In this document: piece by piece, positions 1 through 10,175 of the stretch
How positions within the stretch are numbered: the first letter of the stretch is position 1
How the letters are laid out: every line of letters starts with the position of its first letter
Origin: Candidatus Zhuqueibacterota bacterium
Lineage (GTDB): Bacteria; Zhuqueibacterota; Zhuqueibacteria; Thermofontimicrobiales; Thiofontviventaceae
DNA length: 64,000 nt
Direction: 5' to 3'
Assembly: GCA_016926625.1 (NCBI GenBank)
Contig: JAFGOE010000019.1
Span: forward strand, 1-64,000
Made by a program: the position numbers and the translations under genes
The notes under the pieces: generated by a model
What the model was told of the DNA's origin: nothing
Databases searched by the model: none
Seen by the model: the letters and a program-made list of their open reading frames with translations, nothing else

Positions 1-1
1 C

Positions 2-373
2 GTTCAGGATGAACAGCTCGATGGATTTATCAATTTTGCATCCCTGTTTAATCCGAATGTCTGGTCCGTGGCCTATGCCATGATCGATATTATTGCACCG
101 GATGAACGGGAGGTGCAATTACGCTTCGGTTCTGATGATGGTAGCAAAATCTGGTTGAACGATGATATTGTATGGTTGCTCAATAGGCATCGACCGGCTT
201 ATTTTGATGTGTCGAAAATATCCGTCAAATTGAAGAAAGGACAGAACAGGGTGCTCGTAAAAGTTTGTAACACGGTAGGAGATTGGGGATTCTTCTTCAG
301 AGTGACGGACGAAAAAGGCGATGGATTTGGGGACATTCGTTTTCAGAAAGTCGGATACAGAAGCGTGTCCTGA
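2..373 (+). CDS. C-terminal part of a truncated protein (frame open to the window edge); PA14/jelly-roll-like beta domain
   Basis: Frame is open upstream of the ATG at 68 (VQDEQLDGFINFASLFNPNVWSVAYAM...). 'LRFGSDDGSKIWLNDDIVW...LKKGQNRVLVKVCN' resembles C-terminal beta domains of secreted hydrolases/TPR proteins. Confidence 0.6.
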   Translation, partial: VQDEQLDGFINFASLFNPNVWSVAYAMIDIIAPDEREVQLRFGSDDGSKIWLNDDIVWLLNRHRPAYFDVSKISVKLKKGQNRVLVKVCNTVGDWGFFFRVTDEKGDGFGDIRFQKVGYRSVS

Positions 374-383
374 TATGAATGTT

Positions 384-527
384 TATTCACCACACATAGC
401 GCACAGAGCGCGCATATGGACTCAGACCTAGAGCCTTGAGCTAAGGGGAAGTGAAAATAAAAAATTGCTTCCATTTTTCAGCCCAAAAGCGGATCCGTAT
501 CGCTCTCTGTGCTCTCTCTTGTGAATA
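384..527. repeat. Imperfect inverted-repeat element with CACAGAG-type arms
   Basis: Left arm tattcaccacacatagcgcacagagcgc (384-411); right arm gctctctgtgctctctcttgtgaata (502-527) is its imperfect reverse complement; intergenic. Confidence 0.45.
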
Positions 528-578
528 TGCTTATTCTCCGGCTTGATATATTGATGCTCTGCTGATGATTCTTTTTTA

Positions 579-608
579 TTGCTTTTACCCTCTCATTTTA
601 GTAAATTT
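579..608 (+). promoter_or_regulatory. Predicted promoter TTGC-N19-TAAATTT
   Basis: ttgc 579-582, 19 nt, taaatt 602-607; ATG at 614. Confidence 0.5.
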
Positions 609-613
609 ACAAT

Positions 614-2338
614 ATGTACAATCCATTCAAATATCGCCGGGGCGTGTTGCAACCAGGGTTCATCATATTCTTTTTAGCATGTGTACTTGAACTTTACGCG
701 CAAGGGGATAAAGCGCCGGTCCTGTTGGTACCCAGAACACGAAGTTTTATCAACACCAGGATACCTACATTTGTGTGGAAAGCATCGTCTGATGAGGCAC
801 TGACCTATCGTCTCGTCGTTGCGGAAAAAAGTGGAAAAGCCGTTGTTGATATGTGGATCGAACGGACGAATCAGTATCGGCTAGCCGATTCACTCGCTCT
901 TAAAGACCTGTCGATTTATTATTGGAACGTCTCGGCCTTTGATGGTGAAAATTACTATCCCAGCGATGACTTCTCCTTCTGGGTCGATTTAAATATAAGT
1001 CTTGATCTGGAATTACGATACATTAAATTACTCAATCCTCGCGATAACTGGGAACCAGGCGATGTGGCCGAGTTCGAAGTAGAAGTGCTTAATGCAGGTG
1101 AATTACCATGCTACACAATCGACGTCATCCTTTATAATGGTAATTTTAATCAGAACTACGTTAACGAACGATCGTACCGCCCCACAGAACGCGCGGATCA
1201 AAAAACATTAAGCCAAATCGATTCCGGGCAATCTGCACGAATCCATCTGAGAGCAAGAGTCAAGTCCGGATATAATCGCTTTTCTGCAGAGGTCAGAACA
1301 ACAGGTGATTACAAGGATGTCCTGCTGTTTAACAACTTCGAGACGGGTCCTCTTATTCAGACGATCGATAAACGTTTGATATTAAATGGATTATACATTA
1401 TTTTTGACAAATATGGGTCTGAATCAATCCAGGAATTTACACCACAAGATCTGAATGCTATCTATAGTAGCATTGAATCGGCACGCCAATTCTTCTGGGA
1501 TCATACCAGTATCATCGATATGCACTGCGATACGCACATCATGAATACCAGACTACTGAATGATGAAGATTTCATCTACATTGATGAGAAATGGGGATAT
1601 GTATTGAGTCCTGATAAAATTATCACGCGTTCGGATGATTTGCAGTTACCCTTGTTTCGGTATGATTTCGTCTATGTATTCTATCCCTGGGAAAACACTA
1701 ATCGTAGTTGGACCGGATACCGAGGATATACCTATGGGACAATAAAAAATGGGATCAATCAGTATGCATTGGCAGCGCAACCCATTAAGCCCGGAATGGT
1801 CGAAAACAAAGAGATTATCATTCACGAGATATTGCGTATCATGTCCGTGTTCTATGAGAGTAAGGGGATTACTAATTTTCATCCACCAGACCAAAGAGAG
1901 CAAAATACAACGTTTTCGAACAATATCGATTATTACGCCTGGATTTTAGAAACCTGGCCTTCATCCAATTGGTTTTCGCTTGGCTATGGAGAGACAGTAC
2001 CACAGGTCAAACTCCAGTATGCTGATCAAGGCGGCAGAGAACAACAGGTTCAGTTGTTCCAAAATTATCCCAATCCTTTCAATAATTTTACCACGATTCG
2101 ATACTTGATCACCGAGGATTCTTCACGAGCAGCCGAATATTCGGTGTCTGTTTCCATCTACTCCGTTCTCGGTGAAAAGGTTCGTACGCTGCTCAATGGT
2201 AACCAAAAGCCAGGTATCCATTCGTTATTGTGGGATGGAAAGAACGATCAGGATGAATTCGTTCCAAGCGGTATTTATTTGTATAATTTGAAAATAAACG
2301 ATTTGAATTTAGTCAAAAAATTGATTTTCATCAAATAA
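614..2338 (+). CDS. Secreted protein with C-terminal type IX-like sorting domain
   Basis: N-terminal signal-like hydrophobic segment; C-terminus QLFQNYPNPFNNFTTIRY...GIYLYNLKI...KKLIFIK. Confidence 0.8.
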   Translation: MYNPFKYRRGVLQPGFIIFFLACVLELYAQGDKAPVLLVPRTRSFINTRIPTFVWKASSDEALTYRLVVAEKSGKAVVDMWIERTNQYRLADSLALKDLSIYYWNVSAFDGENYYPSDDFSFWVDLNISLDLELRYIKLLNPRDNWEPGDVAEFEVEVLNAGELPCYTIDVILYNGNFNQNYVNERSYRPTERADQKTLSQIDSGQSARIHLRARVKSGYNRFSAEVRTTGDYKDVLLFNNFETGPLIQTIDKRLILNGLYIIFDKYGSESIQEFTPQDLNAIYSSIESARQFFWDHTSIIDMHCDTHIMNTRLLNDEDFIYIDEKWGYVLSPDKIITRSDDLQLPLFRYDFVYVFYPWENTNRSWTGYRGYTYGTIKNGINQYALAAQPIKPGMVENKEIIIHEILRIMSVFYESKGITNFHPPDQREQNTTFSNNIDYYAWILETWPSSNWFSLGYGETVPQVKLQYADQGGREQQVQLFQNYPNPFNNFTTIRYLITEDSSRAAEYSVSVSIYSVLGEKVRTLLNGNQKPGIHSLLWDGKNDQDEFVPSGIYLYNLKINDLNLVKKLIFIK

Positions 2339-2467
2339 GTAAATACCTCCGGTTGCTAGCCTTGCATTTCTGGTATCGCTATGTTAAATTAATAACTTTG
2401 TCTTAAAAGTTGATTCAACTCGACGATTTCAACCATTAAGACATAACACGCCAAATTCGAGAACATC

Positions 2468-5400
2468 ATGTATACCTTAACCATCATAAAGCTGATTCAT
2501 GAAAAAATGTCTATCTCTACATGGCGGATACCTGATTTCTCGATCGAACATTACGTGTCGTTCGTGCTGTTACTGGCCTTGATCATTACCAACATCATAT
2601 GGATATACCGCTTTTTATCCTACAAGAAAAGATCAAATTTAATATTAAATCAACTACACCAGAAGAATAGACTTTATTTCCGCTTATCAGAAAATGTGAA
2701 TCAGATGATTCTTATCGTCGATGAAAGTCATCGTATCGTCGATGCCAATAACTACGCCAGCTCATTGTTGCACTATTCTAAACGGGAGTTGCGAAAGACT
2801 AATTTTAAAAATCTGATTCCGAGTGAATATTGGCCGCAACTCGCACCGACTTATATTCGTGATGCAATGATCGGCAGGAACACGGAGCGGATTCTCATCA
2901 ACAAAGAGGAGGAACGTCTTCCGGTTCACGTTTACACGGTCGAATTTACGTATCATGATCAGACTTTCTTTATCGAATATTATACCGATACCGCGGCATT
3001 AGACAGGGCGAATCTGATATCAAGATTTATAGATGATAAATTTCGAGCCGTATTTGATCTTTCATTGAATTCTATCGTCGTTACCAACGAGAATGAAAAA
3101 ATTCTCGATTGTAATTCTTCGTTCGAGACGATGACCGGCTTTAGAAAAAGTGAGGTATTAAATAAGAAGATTACTCTTATTCTTAAGTGTCAGTCTCATA
3201 ATGATTTCATCGATTCAGATCTGAAGCAGGGACATGTCAGTGGGATTAACCGCTATTCGGCACAGACTGTTTCAAATTGTACTATTCAAAAAAAGAGTCA
3301 GGGCTCTGTTTCCGCCTTTTTCAATCGTGCGATTATTGAGTTTGGAAGCGAAAAACGTATTTTTTATTTTATCAATGAAATCGTGTCCGATCAGATGGTT
3401 AAGGAAGAATTGAAATCGTTGAAATTTGATCTGCAACGATTTTATAAAACATCGAACGATCTGATATTCATCCTAAACACGGATCAGAGTATTGCTTTCG
3501 CCAACGATCGCGTATTGAGTCTATTAGGATATGACCATAACGCGTTAACGCAGATGAAATTTTGCGATGTGGTTGGCACTGAATATGTTGAATATTGGAA
3601 GTTGATGTTCCAAAGCCTCGAGTTAGAGAAAAAGGACATTCATATTTCACTCGTACTAAAAACGGTGAACGATCGACCGCTCTATGTAGAAGGTAGTCTC
3701 TATGTCAAACAGATCGAAGCAGATCGACACGTTTATGGAATATTCACTGATGTTTCGGAAATATTAAAGACGATCGATGCGTTAAAACAATCGCAAAAAC
3801 GCTATCTGGACATTTACGACAACGCACCTGAGATGTATTTTTCGGTCGATGCGAATGGAATCATACGGCTGGTTAATAAATACGGAGCGGAATATTTAGG
3901 ATACAGCAAGGAGGAATTAATCGGTAGATCGGTTTATGATGTGATTTATCCGGAGGACATTGACTTAGTAAAGAACCAGATGCAGCAGATTATCGACAGG
4001 AAGGAGGAGAAGAGTCAGCTTGAATTTCGTAAAGTCAAAAAAGACGGCTCGATATTGTTTGTCGATGAGAATGTACGGTTTATACCAGATGAAAACGGAG
4101 AACCTCATGAATTACGAATTTTTTGTGCCGATAATACGCGTCACAAAGCAACGATACAGGCGTTGAAGGAGTCGGAAGAAAAATATCGCAAGTTGATTGA
4201 GCAGAGCAATGATGCAATCTATTTGCTTTATAATGATCGTTTTGAATTAGTTAATAAAAAATTTGAAGAAATATTAGGATATACACAAGATGATGTGGAG
4301 CAGCCAAATTTTAATGTCATGAATCTTGTTGCTCCGAGCAGCGAAAGTATGGTAAAAAAACGTCGTGATAGTCTGGCGGACGCTCAGGATAAAGGAGATC
4401 GCTACGAGTTTACAGCAGTGACTAAAAAAGGCGGGCATATTGAGGTGGAAGTATCTGTTTATCACATCGACTACAATGGCGGGGTCGCCACACAAGGTAT
4501 ACTTCGCGATGTAACAGAACGCAAACGAATGGAAAAAGAGCTGAAGGAGAGTGAAACCTATTTTCGATCGGTGTTTCAAGGAGCGAAAGACGCTATATTG
4601 GTAGAGTCCATTGATGGGCAAATATACGATGTCAATGACGCCGCCTGTCGCCTGTATGGTTACACGAAAACTGAGCTTGTTCGACTGTCTGTGACGGATT
4701 TGCTGCCGCCAACGATGTTGGAAAAACTACCCGAAATTAAGAGTGCTCATAGTTCGGGCCATGGCTTTTATCTGGCTGAAGCGGAAAATATCCATTGCGA
4801 TGGCCACATGATTCCCGTAGAGGTATCGACCAGTGTCGTCCAAATCGATCATGTTCCCCGGATTATAGCAGTCGTCAGGGATATTACTGAAAGGAAGATC
4901 GCCGAACGAGAGAAATTAGAGGGAATACGTCTTACGGTTTCGGCGTTAGCAAAGGCGATCGAGTTGAGAGATCCACATACCTATGGTCATTCTGCAAAGG
5001 TCGCCACCATCGCTGAGATAATCGCCCGAGAACTTAGCTGGAGTGAGGATAAGATCTTAGGCTTGCGCCTGGCAGCCGAATTGCATGATATCGGTAAGAT
5101 AGCCATCCCGGCCGAGATACTTGGAAAGCCGGCCAAATTAAACGAGCTGGAATATACGATAGTACAGGAACATGTTCAAAAGGGTTATGAGATTTTGAAG
5201 GATATTCAATTCCCGTTCCCCGTTGCTGAAGCGGTGTATCAACATCATGAACTGCTGGATGGTTCCGGTTATCCGCGCGGTCTTAAGGGTAGTGACATCA
5301 TCGAAGAAGCACGGATCATCGGCATAGCCGATATACTGGAAACGTTTACGTCACACCGACCCTATCGTCCTGCTCTGGGATTAAATACAGCCATGGAAAT

Positions 5401-5500
5401 GTTGACGCGCGAGTCAGGCCGCCTCTATGATGAAACGATCGTTCAATTGGTCGCACAGTTAGTTGCCAGGAGCAAGGGTGAACGATTTTGGAAAGTTTGA
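2468..5500 (+). CDS. Multi-PAS sensor with C-terminal HD-GYP domain (putative c-di-GMP phosphodiesterase)
   Basis: N-terminal TM segment, repeated PAS segments (YRKLIEQSNDAIYL; YFRSVFQGAKDAILV etc.), C-terminal ELHDIGKIAIP...HHELLDGSGYPRGL. Confidence 0.92.
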   Translation: MYTLTIIKLIHEKMSISTWRIPDFSIEHYVSFVLLLALIITNIIWIYRFLSYKKRSNLILNQLHQKNRLYFRLSENVNQMILIVDESHRIVDANNYASSLLHYSKRELRKTNFKNLIPSEYWPQLAPTYIRDAMIGRNTERILINKEEERLPVHVYTVEFTYHDQTFFIEYYTDTAALDRANLISRFIDDKFRAVFDLSLNSIVVTNENEKILDCNSSFETMTGFRKSEVLNKKITLILKCQSHNDFIDSDLKQGHVSGINRYSAQTVSNCTIQKKSQGSVSAFFNRAIIEFGSEKRIFYFINEIVSDQMVKEELKSLKFDLQRFYKTSNDLIFILNTDQSIAFANDRVLSLLGYDHNALTQMKFCDVVGTEYVEYWKLMFQSLELEKKDIHISLVLKTVNDRPLYVEGSLYVKQIEADRHVYGIFTDVSEILKTIDALKQSQKRYLDIYDNAPEMYFSVDANGIIRLVNKYGAEYLGYSKEELIGRSVYDVIYPEDIDLVKNQMQQIIDRKEEKSQLEFRKVKKDGSILFVDENVRFIPDENGEPHELRIFCADNTRHKATIQALKESEEKYRKLIEQSNDAIYLLYNDRFELVNKKFEEILGYTQDDVEQPNFNVMNLVAPSSESMVKKRRDSLADAQDKGDRYEFTAVTKKGGHIEVEVSVYHIDYNGGVATQGILRDVTERKRMEKELKESETYFRSVFQGAKDAILVESIDGQIYDVNDAACRLYGYTKTELVRLSVTDLLPPTMLEKLPEIKSAHSSGHGFYLAEAENIHCDGHMIPVEVSTSVVQIDHVPRIIAVVRDITERKIAEREKLEGIRLTVSALAKAIELRDPHTYGHSAKVATIAEIIARELSWSEDKILGLRLAAELHDIGKIAIPAEILGKPAKLNELEYTIVQEHVQKGYEILKDIQFPFPVAEAVYQHHELLDGSGYPRGLKGSDIIEEARIIGIADILETFTSHRPYRPALGLNTAMEMLTRESGRLYDETIVQLVAQLVARSKGERFWKV

Positions 5501-5515
5501 TATCTCATGAACCCC

Positions 5516-7114
5516 TCAATCGGTCTCGATCGGTGTTCCCCATGAGTTGATCTTGCTGAACCATTTTTTGTTGTTTTTGTAAATCTGTTTATAATAACTG
5601 AACAGATCGTCATAAACCTTTCGATTCTTATGGTTAGGATAGAACGAATTCTGAATTTGGATATAATCTTTTATTTTATTATAATCATCGATATAACCCA
5701 AAGTCAAACTGGCGATTAAGGCGATCCCTCTGGCTCCTGCCTGTTGCGGATCATTCACCTGGTGAATCGTACGGTTACAGACATCAGCCATGATCTGACA
5801 CCAGAGTCTACTCCTGGCACCACCGCCGATGATGTTAAGATGTTCAACTTTTTGATATAAGTTTTCGATTGTATCCATCGCCCATCGTGTGTTGAACGCA
5901 ATCCCCTCGAGTATTGCTCTGGCGACATGAGTCACATCGTGTTTCAATCCCAGGTTGTAAAAGCCTGCCCGAACAAAGTCGTCATCAAGTGGAGCTCGTT
6001 CTCCGAACATCCAGGGAGTGAATAGCAGATTACGCGAACCAGGCTCTGCTTGTTCGGCAAATTTATCGAGTCGCTGATAAAAGTCGAGCCCGTCACGTTT
6101 AAGATTTATTCGATCGTCTATTTTTAAAAAAACATTGTTTTTTAACCATTCGAGACATACGCCAGCGGTCTCCTGATGCGCTATCGCCATATAATATTCT
6201 CGCGGATAAGCGCTTCCGGCACAACCAGCGTAATGCAATATATCGATTTTACGCTTGCGAAAGTGACCAGCAACCCAATTACTGGTACCCAGATTGATAT
6301 GTAATTCGCCCTCCTCGATGGCACCTGAACCGATCGCCGCAGCACTCATATCACCGGCTCCGTTAATGACCGGTGTGCCCTCCTTTAAACCGGTTTTCCT
6401 GGCAGCCTCAGCGGTGATCTGCCCGACGATCTCGGCACTGCTTCTAAGTTCCGGTAACTGCTCGGGCGTGATGCCCGCTAAGCGGCAGAGGCTTTCATTC
6501 CATTCATAATTGTATTTTCTGGTATCCATCAACCACCATACATAAGCCAGATCAATAGAGGTTACCATGTGGTCGGTCAATTTGTAGACAACATAGTCCT
6601 TTACATCTAAAAATTTGTAGGTGTTCTGAAAAATCTCTGGTTCATATTCTTTCAACCATAGTATTTTTCCTATCTGGTCTTTACCATGATGCCCGGGGCA
6701 ACCTCCTGTTATTCTGAGGAAGCGCAGCAGATTAAATATATTATAGCCAGCCACTCTTGGCGGCCTCCATAATCTGGAATTAATGATATCAGCAGCTCGA
6801 CTGTCCAACCATATCATTGCTCGCATCAGTGGCGTCCCATTTTTATCTACAGGGACCATGCCTTGCATCTGTGCAGCGAATGTTATGCCGACAATGTTTC
6901 TTGGATCGACTTTCGATTTCTTGATAACTTGCTGAGTCGTCTCACAGACGGCATCCCACCATTCGTTGGCATTTTGTTCGGCAAATCCTGGATGAGGATG
7001 ATGAATGGCATATGTTTTTTTTGCCGTATCGATGATTTGTCCATAAACCGTCATTAAGATAGCTTTGTCCGCACTCGTACCGAGATCGTGCGAGATAATA
7101 TACCGCTGCTCCAT
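5516..7114 (-). CDS. FGGY-family carbohydrate kinase (xylulokinase-like)
   Basis: ISHDLGTSADKAIL N-terminus, MIWLDSRA, NGAGDMSAAAIGSGA, IIGGGARSRLWCQIMADV. Confidence 0.9.
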   Translation of the reverse strand: MEQRYIISHDLGTSADKAILMTVYGQIIDTAKKTYAIHHPHPGFAEQNANEWWDAVCETTQQVIKKSKVDPRNIVGITFAAQMQGMVPVDKNGTPLMRAMIWLDSRAADIINSRLWRPPRVAGYNIFNLLRFLRITGGCPGHHGKDQIGKILWLKEYEPEIFQNTYKFLDVKDYVVYKLTDHMVTSIDLAYVWWLMDTRKYNYEWNESLCRLAGITPEQLPELRSSAEIVGQITAEAARKTGLKEGTPVINGAGDMSAAAIGSGAIEEGELHINLGTSNWVAGHFRKRKIDILHYAGCAGSAYPREYYMAIAHQETAGVCLEWLKNNVFLKIDDRINLKRDGLDFYQRLDKFAEQAEPGSRNLLFTPWMFGERAPLDDDFVRAGFYNLGLKHDVTHVARAILEGIAFNTRWAMDTIENLYQKVEHLNIIGGGARSRLWCQIMADVCNRTIHQVNDPQQAGARGIALIASLTLGYIDDYNKIKDYIQIQNSFYPNHKNRKVYDDLFSYYKQIYKNNKKWFSKINSWGTPIETD

Positions 7115-7147
7115 CCTGTTCCCTCCTTGGAAATTAATTTGATGATG

Positions 7148-7179
7148 CTAAATGTAATGAGTTTTCTATTAAATTGCAA
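7148..7179 (-). promoter_or_regulatory. Predicted promoter TTGC-N19-TACATTTA for the FGGY kinase
   Basis: Minus strand ttgc 7179-7176, 19 nt, tacattta from 7156. Confidence 0.5.
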
Positions 7180-7344
7180 CAATATTTTAATTGTGTTTTA
7201 ATCTGTTTTTAGCTATATTAAGTGCAGCTAGTTTTGCAGATCATCCTGACATACGTGGGGACAGCCGGATGAGGGAATGAGGTGAATAATCTCGGATTCC
7301 ATATCGTACAATGCATTTTTTTTAGCCTAAAGACAGGATAAATC

Positions 7345-7539
7345 ATGGTTTCCTTGAAGCTGAAGAAAAAATATGATAAGTTTAGTACTCGCGGTATTAT
7401 CTATGTACTCATCGCCTCGATCCTGATGGGGTATGAGTTATTGACAGCCGAAAAGATACGCTTCCTTATTGTTTTTGGTTATTCCGTAACCATCGTTATT
7501 GGTGTTATCTGCCTGTTATTTATTGAAGAGAAAGATTAG
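7345..7539 (+). CDS. Small two-TM membrane protein
   Basis: 64 aa with two hydrophobic segments (IIYVLIASILMGYELL; FLIVFGYSVTIVIGVICLLF); isolated ORF between minus-strand genes. Confidence 0.6.
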   Translation: MVSLKLKKKYDKFSTRGIIYVLIASILMGYELLTAEKIRFLIVFGYSVTIVIGVICLLFIEEKD

Positions 7540-7569
7540 TCACACTCAAAAACGTCGGATGGATTGAAA

Positions 7570-8388
7570 TCAAAACAGAGCAGAAGTGAAACTGCGATGA
7601 TATTTATTGGTGAGCTCATGCGTGCTCCCAAGTAAATTAAACAATGCGGCACAGCCTGTCCTGACGATATCGTTCGAAAAGTGTTTGTCAGTGTACAGGA
7701 TCTCGATCCAGTTATTCAAAGTTGCATCAAGGTTTCCCTTCGTCAGCGCGACTAAACCTCCGTTAAACAGATTGGCCAGCGTTTCATTTTCTTGTTTCAA
7801 AGTGATAAAATTCGGTGGATTCTTCATTAGTCCTGCTAATGTACGGATAGAATCAGCTATATCAGCCAACTTATCGCCTTCTCGAATATCATCTACAAAA
7901 GTCAGAGCTTGTTCAGGATCGGAGAGAAATACTAATCTCGCCAACGTGACACGGGCTTCTTTGTGGTGCGGATTGATTTTCAATAAACGATGTAAATGTT
8001 TTTTCGCCTTTTCGAGCTGGTTATCCTTAATCGCCGACAGGGCTTCATGATATAACAATTTGTCTTCTGAAGGAATATGATCATCTAACCATTTTCTGAC
8101 GGCGTCTTCAGGAAGAGCACCAAGAAATTCGGCGATGACTTTACCTTTGTGAAACATTTTGACAGCGGGGATGCTTTGGACCCGAAATCGGGCGGCTAGT
8201 GAGGGATGCTGTTCTAAGTTTAACTTAACAAGGATCCAGTTTCTATCCGCTTCATCGGCTAATTTTTCCAAAACAGGGCTCAAGAGTTTACACGGAGCAC
8301 ACCAGGATGCCCAGAAGTCGACCACCACGGGCTGTTCGTAACTCGGTTTAATTATATCGCTTTCAAAATTTTGAAATTCAATTTCCAT
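7570..8388 (-). CDS. Thioredoxin-domain protein with C-terminal TPR-like region (CnoX-like)
   Basis: VVDFWASWCAPCKLLSPVLEKLA, RVQSIPAVKMFHKGK, then helical repeats. Confidence 0.88.
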   Translation of the reverse strand: MEIEFQNFESDIIKPSYEQPVVVDFWASWCAPCKLLSPVLEKLADEADRNWILVKLNLEQHPSLAARFRVQSIPAVKMFHKGKVIAEFLGALPEDAVRKWLDDHIPSEDKLLYHEALSAIKDNQLEKAKKHLHRLLKINPHHKEARVTLARLVFLSDPEQALTFVDDIREGDKLADIADSIRTLAGLMKNPPNFITLKQENETLANLFNGGLVALTKGNLDATLNNWIEILYTDKHFSNDIVRTGCAALFNLLGSTHELTNKYHRSFTSALF

Positions 8389-8546
8389 CGTTATCCCTTT
8401 ATAGTAGACATATTAACTCGAATCCATTTAACTTCATAGTGATTAACTATGCGGAGGCTGGACAGTATACCTTATTTATAATGATATAATCTTTTCCAAA
8501 GTTCCTGATGTTCACTTAAATATTTAGTCGTACCTCATAAGCGTAA

Positions 8547-9887
8547 TCAACCGATTTTTTTATGCTTCCACTTTCCTCGCTCAAACCAGACGAAGAACAT
8601 AATGCCCTTGAGCATGGTGGTCGTGCCGATCACCCACCAGATCGCATTGACACCGTAATCCAGTGTAATCGAAAACAGATAACTTGCCGGTACACGCAGC
8701 AATGTTAATGGAATCGATATCAGGAACGGGGGCTTTGTATCTCCGGCGCCAGTAAAGGCTCCTTCGAGCATGATTTCAGGACCTAAAAAAACTTCGAATA
8801 TGGCGATAGCGAATAGGTAGTCAGATCCGATTTTGATGACCTCAGCATCATTGATGAAGAAAGACATAAGCTCCTCACCAAATAAAATAAATAGTATAGA
8901 TGAAAATAGCAGGAAAACGGATGCATAGATCAAGGATCGATGTGTCGCTTTCTCAGCACGATCCGGGTTGCCCGCTCCGATGTTTTGTCCCACTATTGCG
9001 GCTACTGCAGTGGAAAATCCGAACGCTATAAAGAAGGGGATGCCTTCGATGCGGTGACAGATCGAGATTGCGGCCATCGGTGCTGTCCCAAAATACGCAA
9101 TATTTTTTGAGAGTATGATGTATATGATCGAGAATATGCCACCCAGCAAACCGATGGGTGTCCCAATTCTCAGGATTTCCAGGCTATGCGCCACAAAATC
9201 CTTTAATATGAATTTAAATTTAATCCTGATATGTTTTAACAGTGAAGATAGAATAATGAAGCCGATAGAATGCGAAATGACGGAGGCCAGAGCGCCCCCG
9301 GGCATACCCATTTGGGGGAAGCCGTACCAACCAAATATGAAGAACGGATCTAAAATTGCGTTCAGAAACAGCGTGAACACGATGACGATCATGGGTATTA
9401 ATGTGTTCCCTGCAGCCCTGAAGATATTTTCCAAAGAGATGGTCTGGTAAATAAATACCAGTCCCAGTGTGATGATCAATGTGTAATTTTGTGCGTCTTT
9501 TGCGACATTGGGTTCTAATCCCAACAGGTCGAATAAAAATAGATTGATGCTGAAGGTAAGAGCCGCCAGCAAAATCGTGAAAAGCATCGTTAACATGACA
9601 CCCTGAGAAGCCCATATCGACATTCGTTGGTAATTTCGAGAACCTGCGTTTCGCGAGACGAGTGCATTCAGTCCTGCTGCGACGCAATTTGCCAGCGATT
9701 TCAACGTCCACACCACAAAACTGGCGGCACCCATCGCTGCTACCGCTTCAGAGCCCAATTTACCAATCCAAAATAGATCGATAAACTCGAACAGCATGAT
9801 CGAAATCATGGATACCATTGCCGGCAGTGATAATCTGAATATGCTTTTATCGATGGAACCTTCTGTAATGTGAGTGATATTGTCCAT
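8547..9887 (-). CDS. MATE family efflux transporter
   Basis: About 12 TM segments; FIDLFWIGKLGSEAVAAMGAA, VGQNIGAGNPDRAEKA. Confidence 0.92.
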   Translation of the reverse strand: MDNITHITEGSIDKSIFRLSLPAMVSMISIMLFEFIDLFWIGKLGSEAVAAMGAASFVVWTLKSLANCVAAGLNALVSRNAGSRNYQRMSIWASQGVMLTMLFTILLAALTFSINLFLFDLLGLEPNVAKDAQNYTLIITLGLVFIYQTISLENIFRAAGNTLIPMIVIVFTLFLNAILDPFFIFGWYGFPQMGMPGGALASVISHSIGFIILSSLLKHIRIKFKFILKDFVAHSLEILRIGTPIGLLGGIFSIIYIILSKNIAYFGTAPMAAISICHRIEGIPFFIAFGFSTAVAAIVGQNIGAGNPDRAEKATHRSLIYASVFLLFSSILFILFGEELMSFFINDAEVIKIGSDYLFAIAIFEVFLGPEIMLEGAFTGAGDTKPPFLISIPLTLLRVPASYLFSITLDYGVNAIWWVIGTTTMLKGIMFFVWFERGKWKHKKIG

Positions 9888-10175
9888 GAGGCAGAACCGT
9901 TATCTCCGAAATTATCAGGGATTGATCAATATAGTGTAAGCGAGTTAGGTTTTAAATTATTCCAACGTATTCTGGGGTCTAAAGTTTCCGGAAATTTTCA
10001 AACTACCATGCTTAAGGTGCTGTTTTACTTCCAACCGGTGGTAAGACGATGTGCACGCCGATAATTCGTGAGTAACCTATGATATAATCAAATGATCAGA
10101 TTAGATGATTTTACTAAATTTTGTATGGATTGTAATGATCCTTTGCCGGTCACGTGCTTATCGACTAGTCTGTTA

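Noticed and set aside
7607-8050. 147-aa plus-strand ORF
   Set aside because: Antisense to the thioredoxin/TPR gene; low-complexity shadow translation.
9220-9711. 163-aa minus-strand ORF
   Set aside because: Alternative frame within the MATE transporter gene; arginine/histidine-rich shadow ORF.
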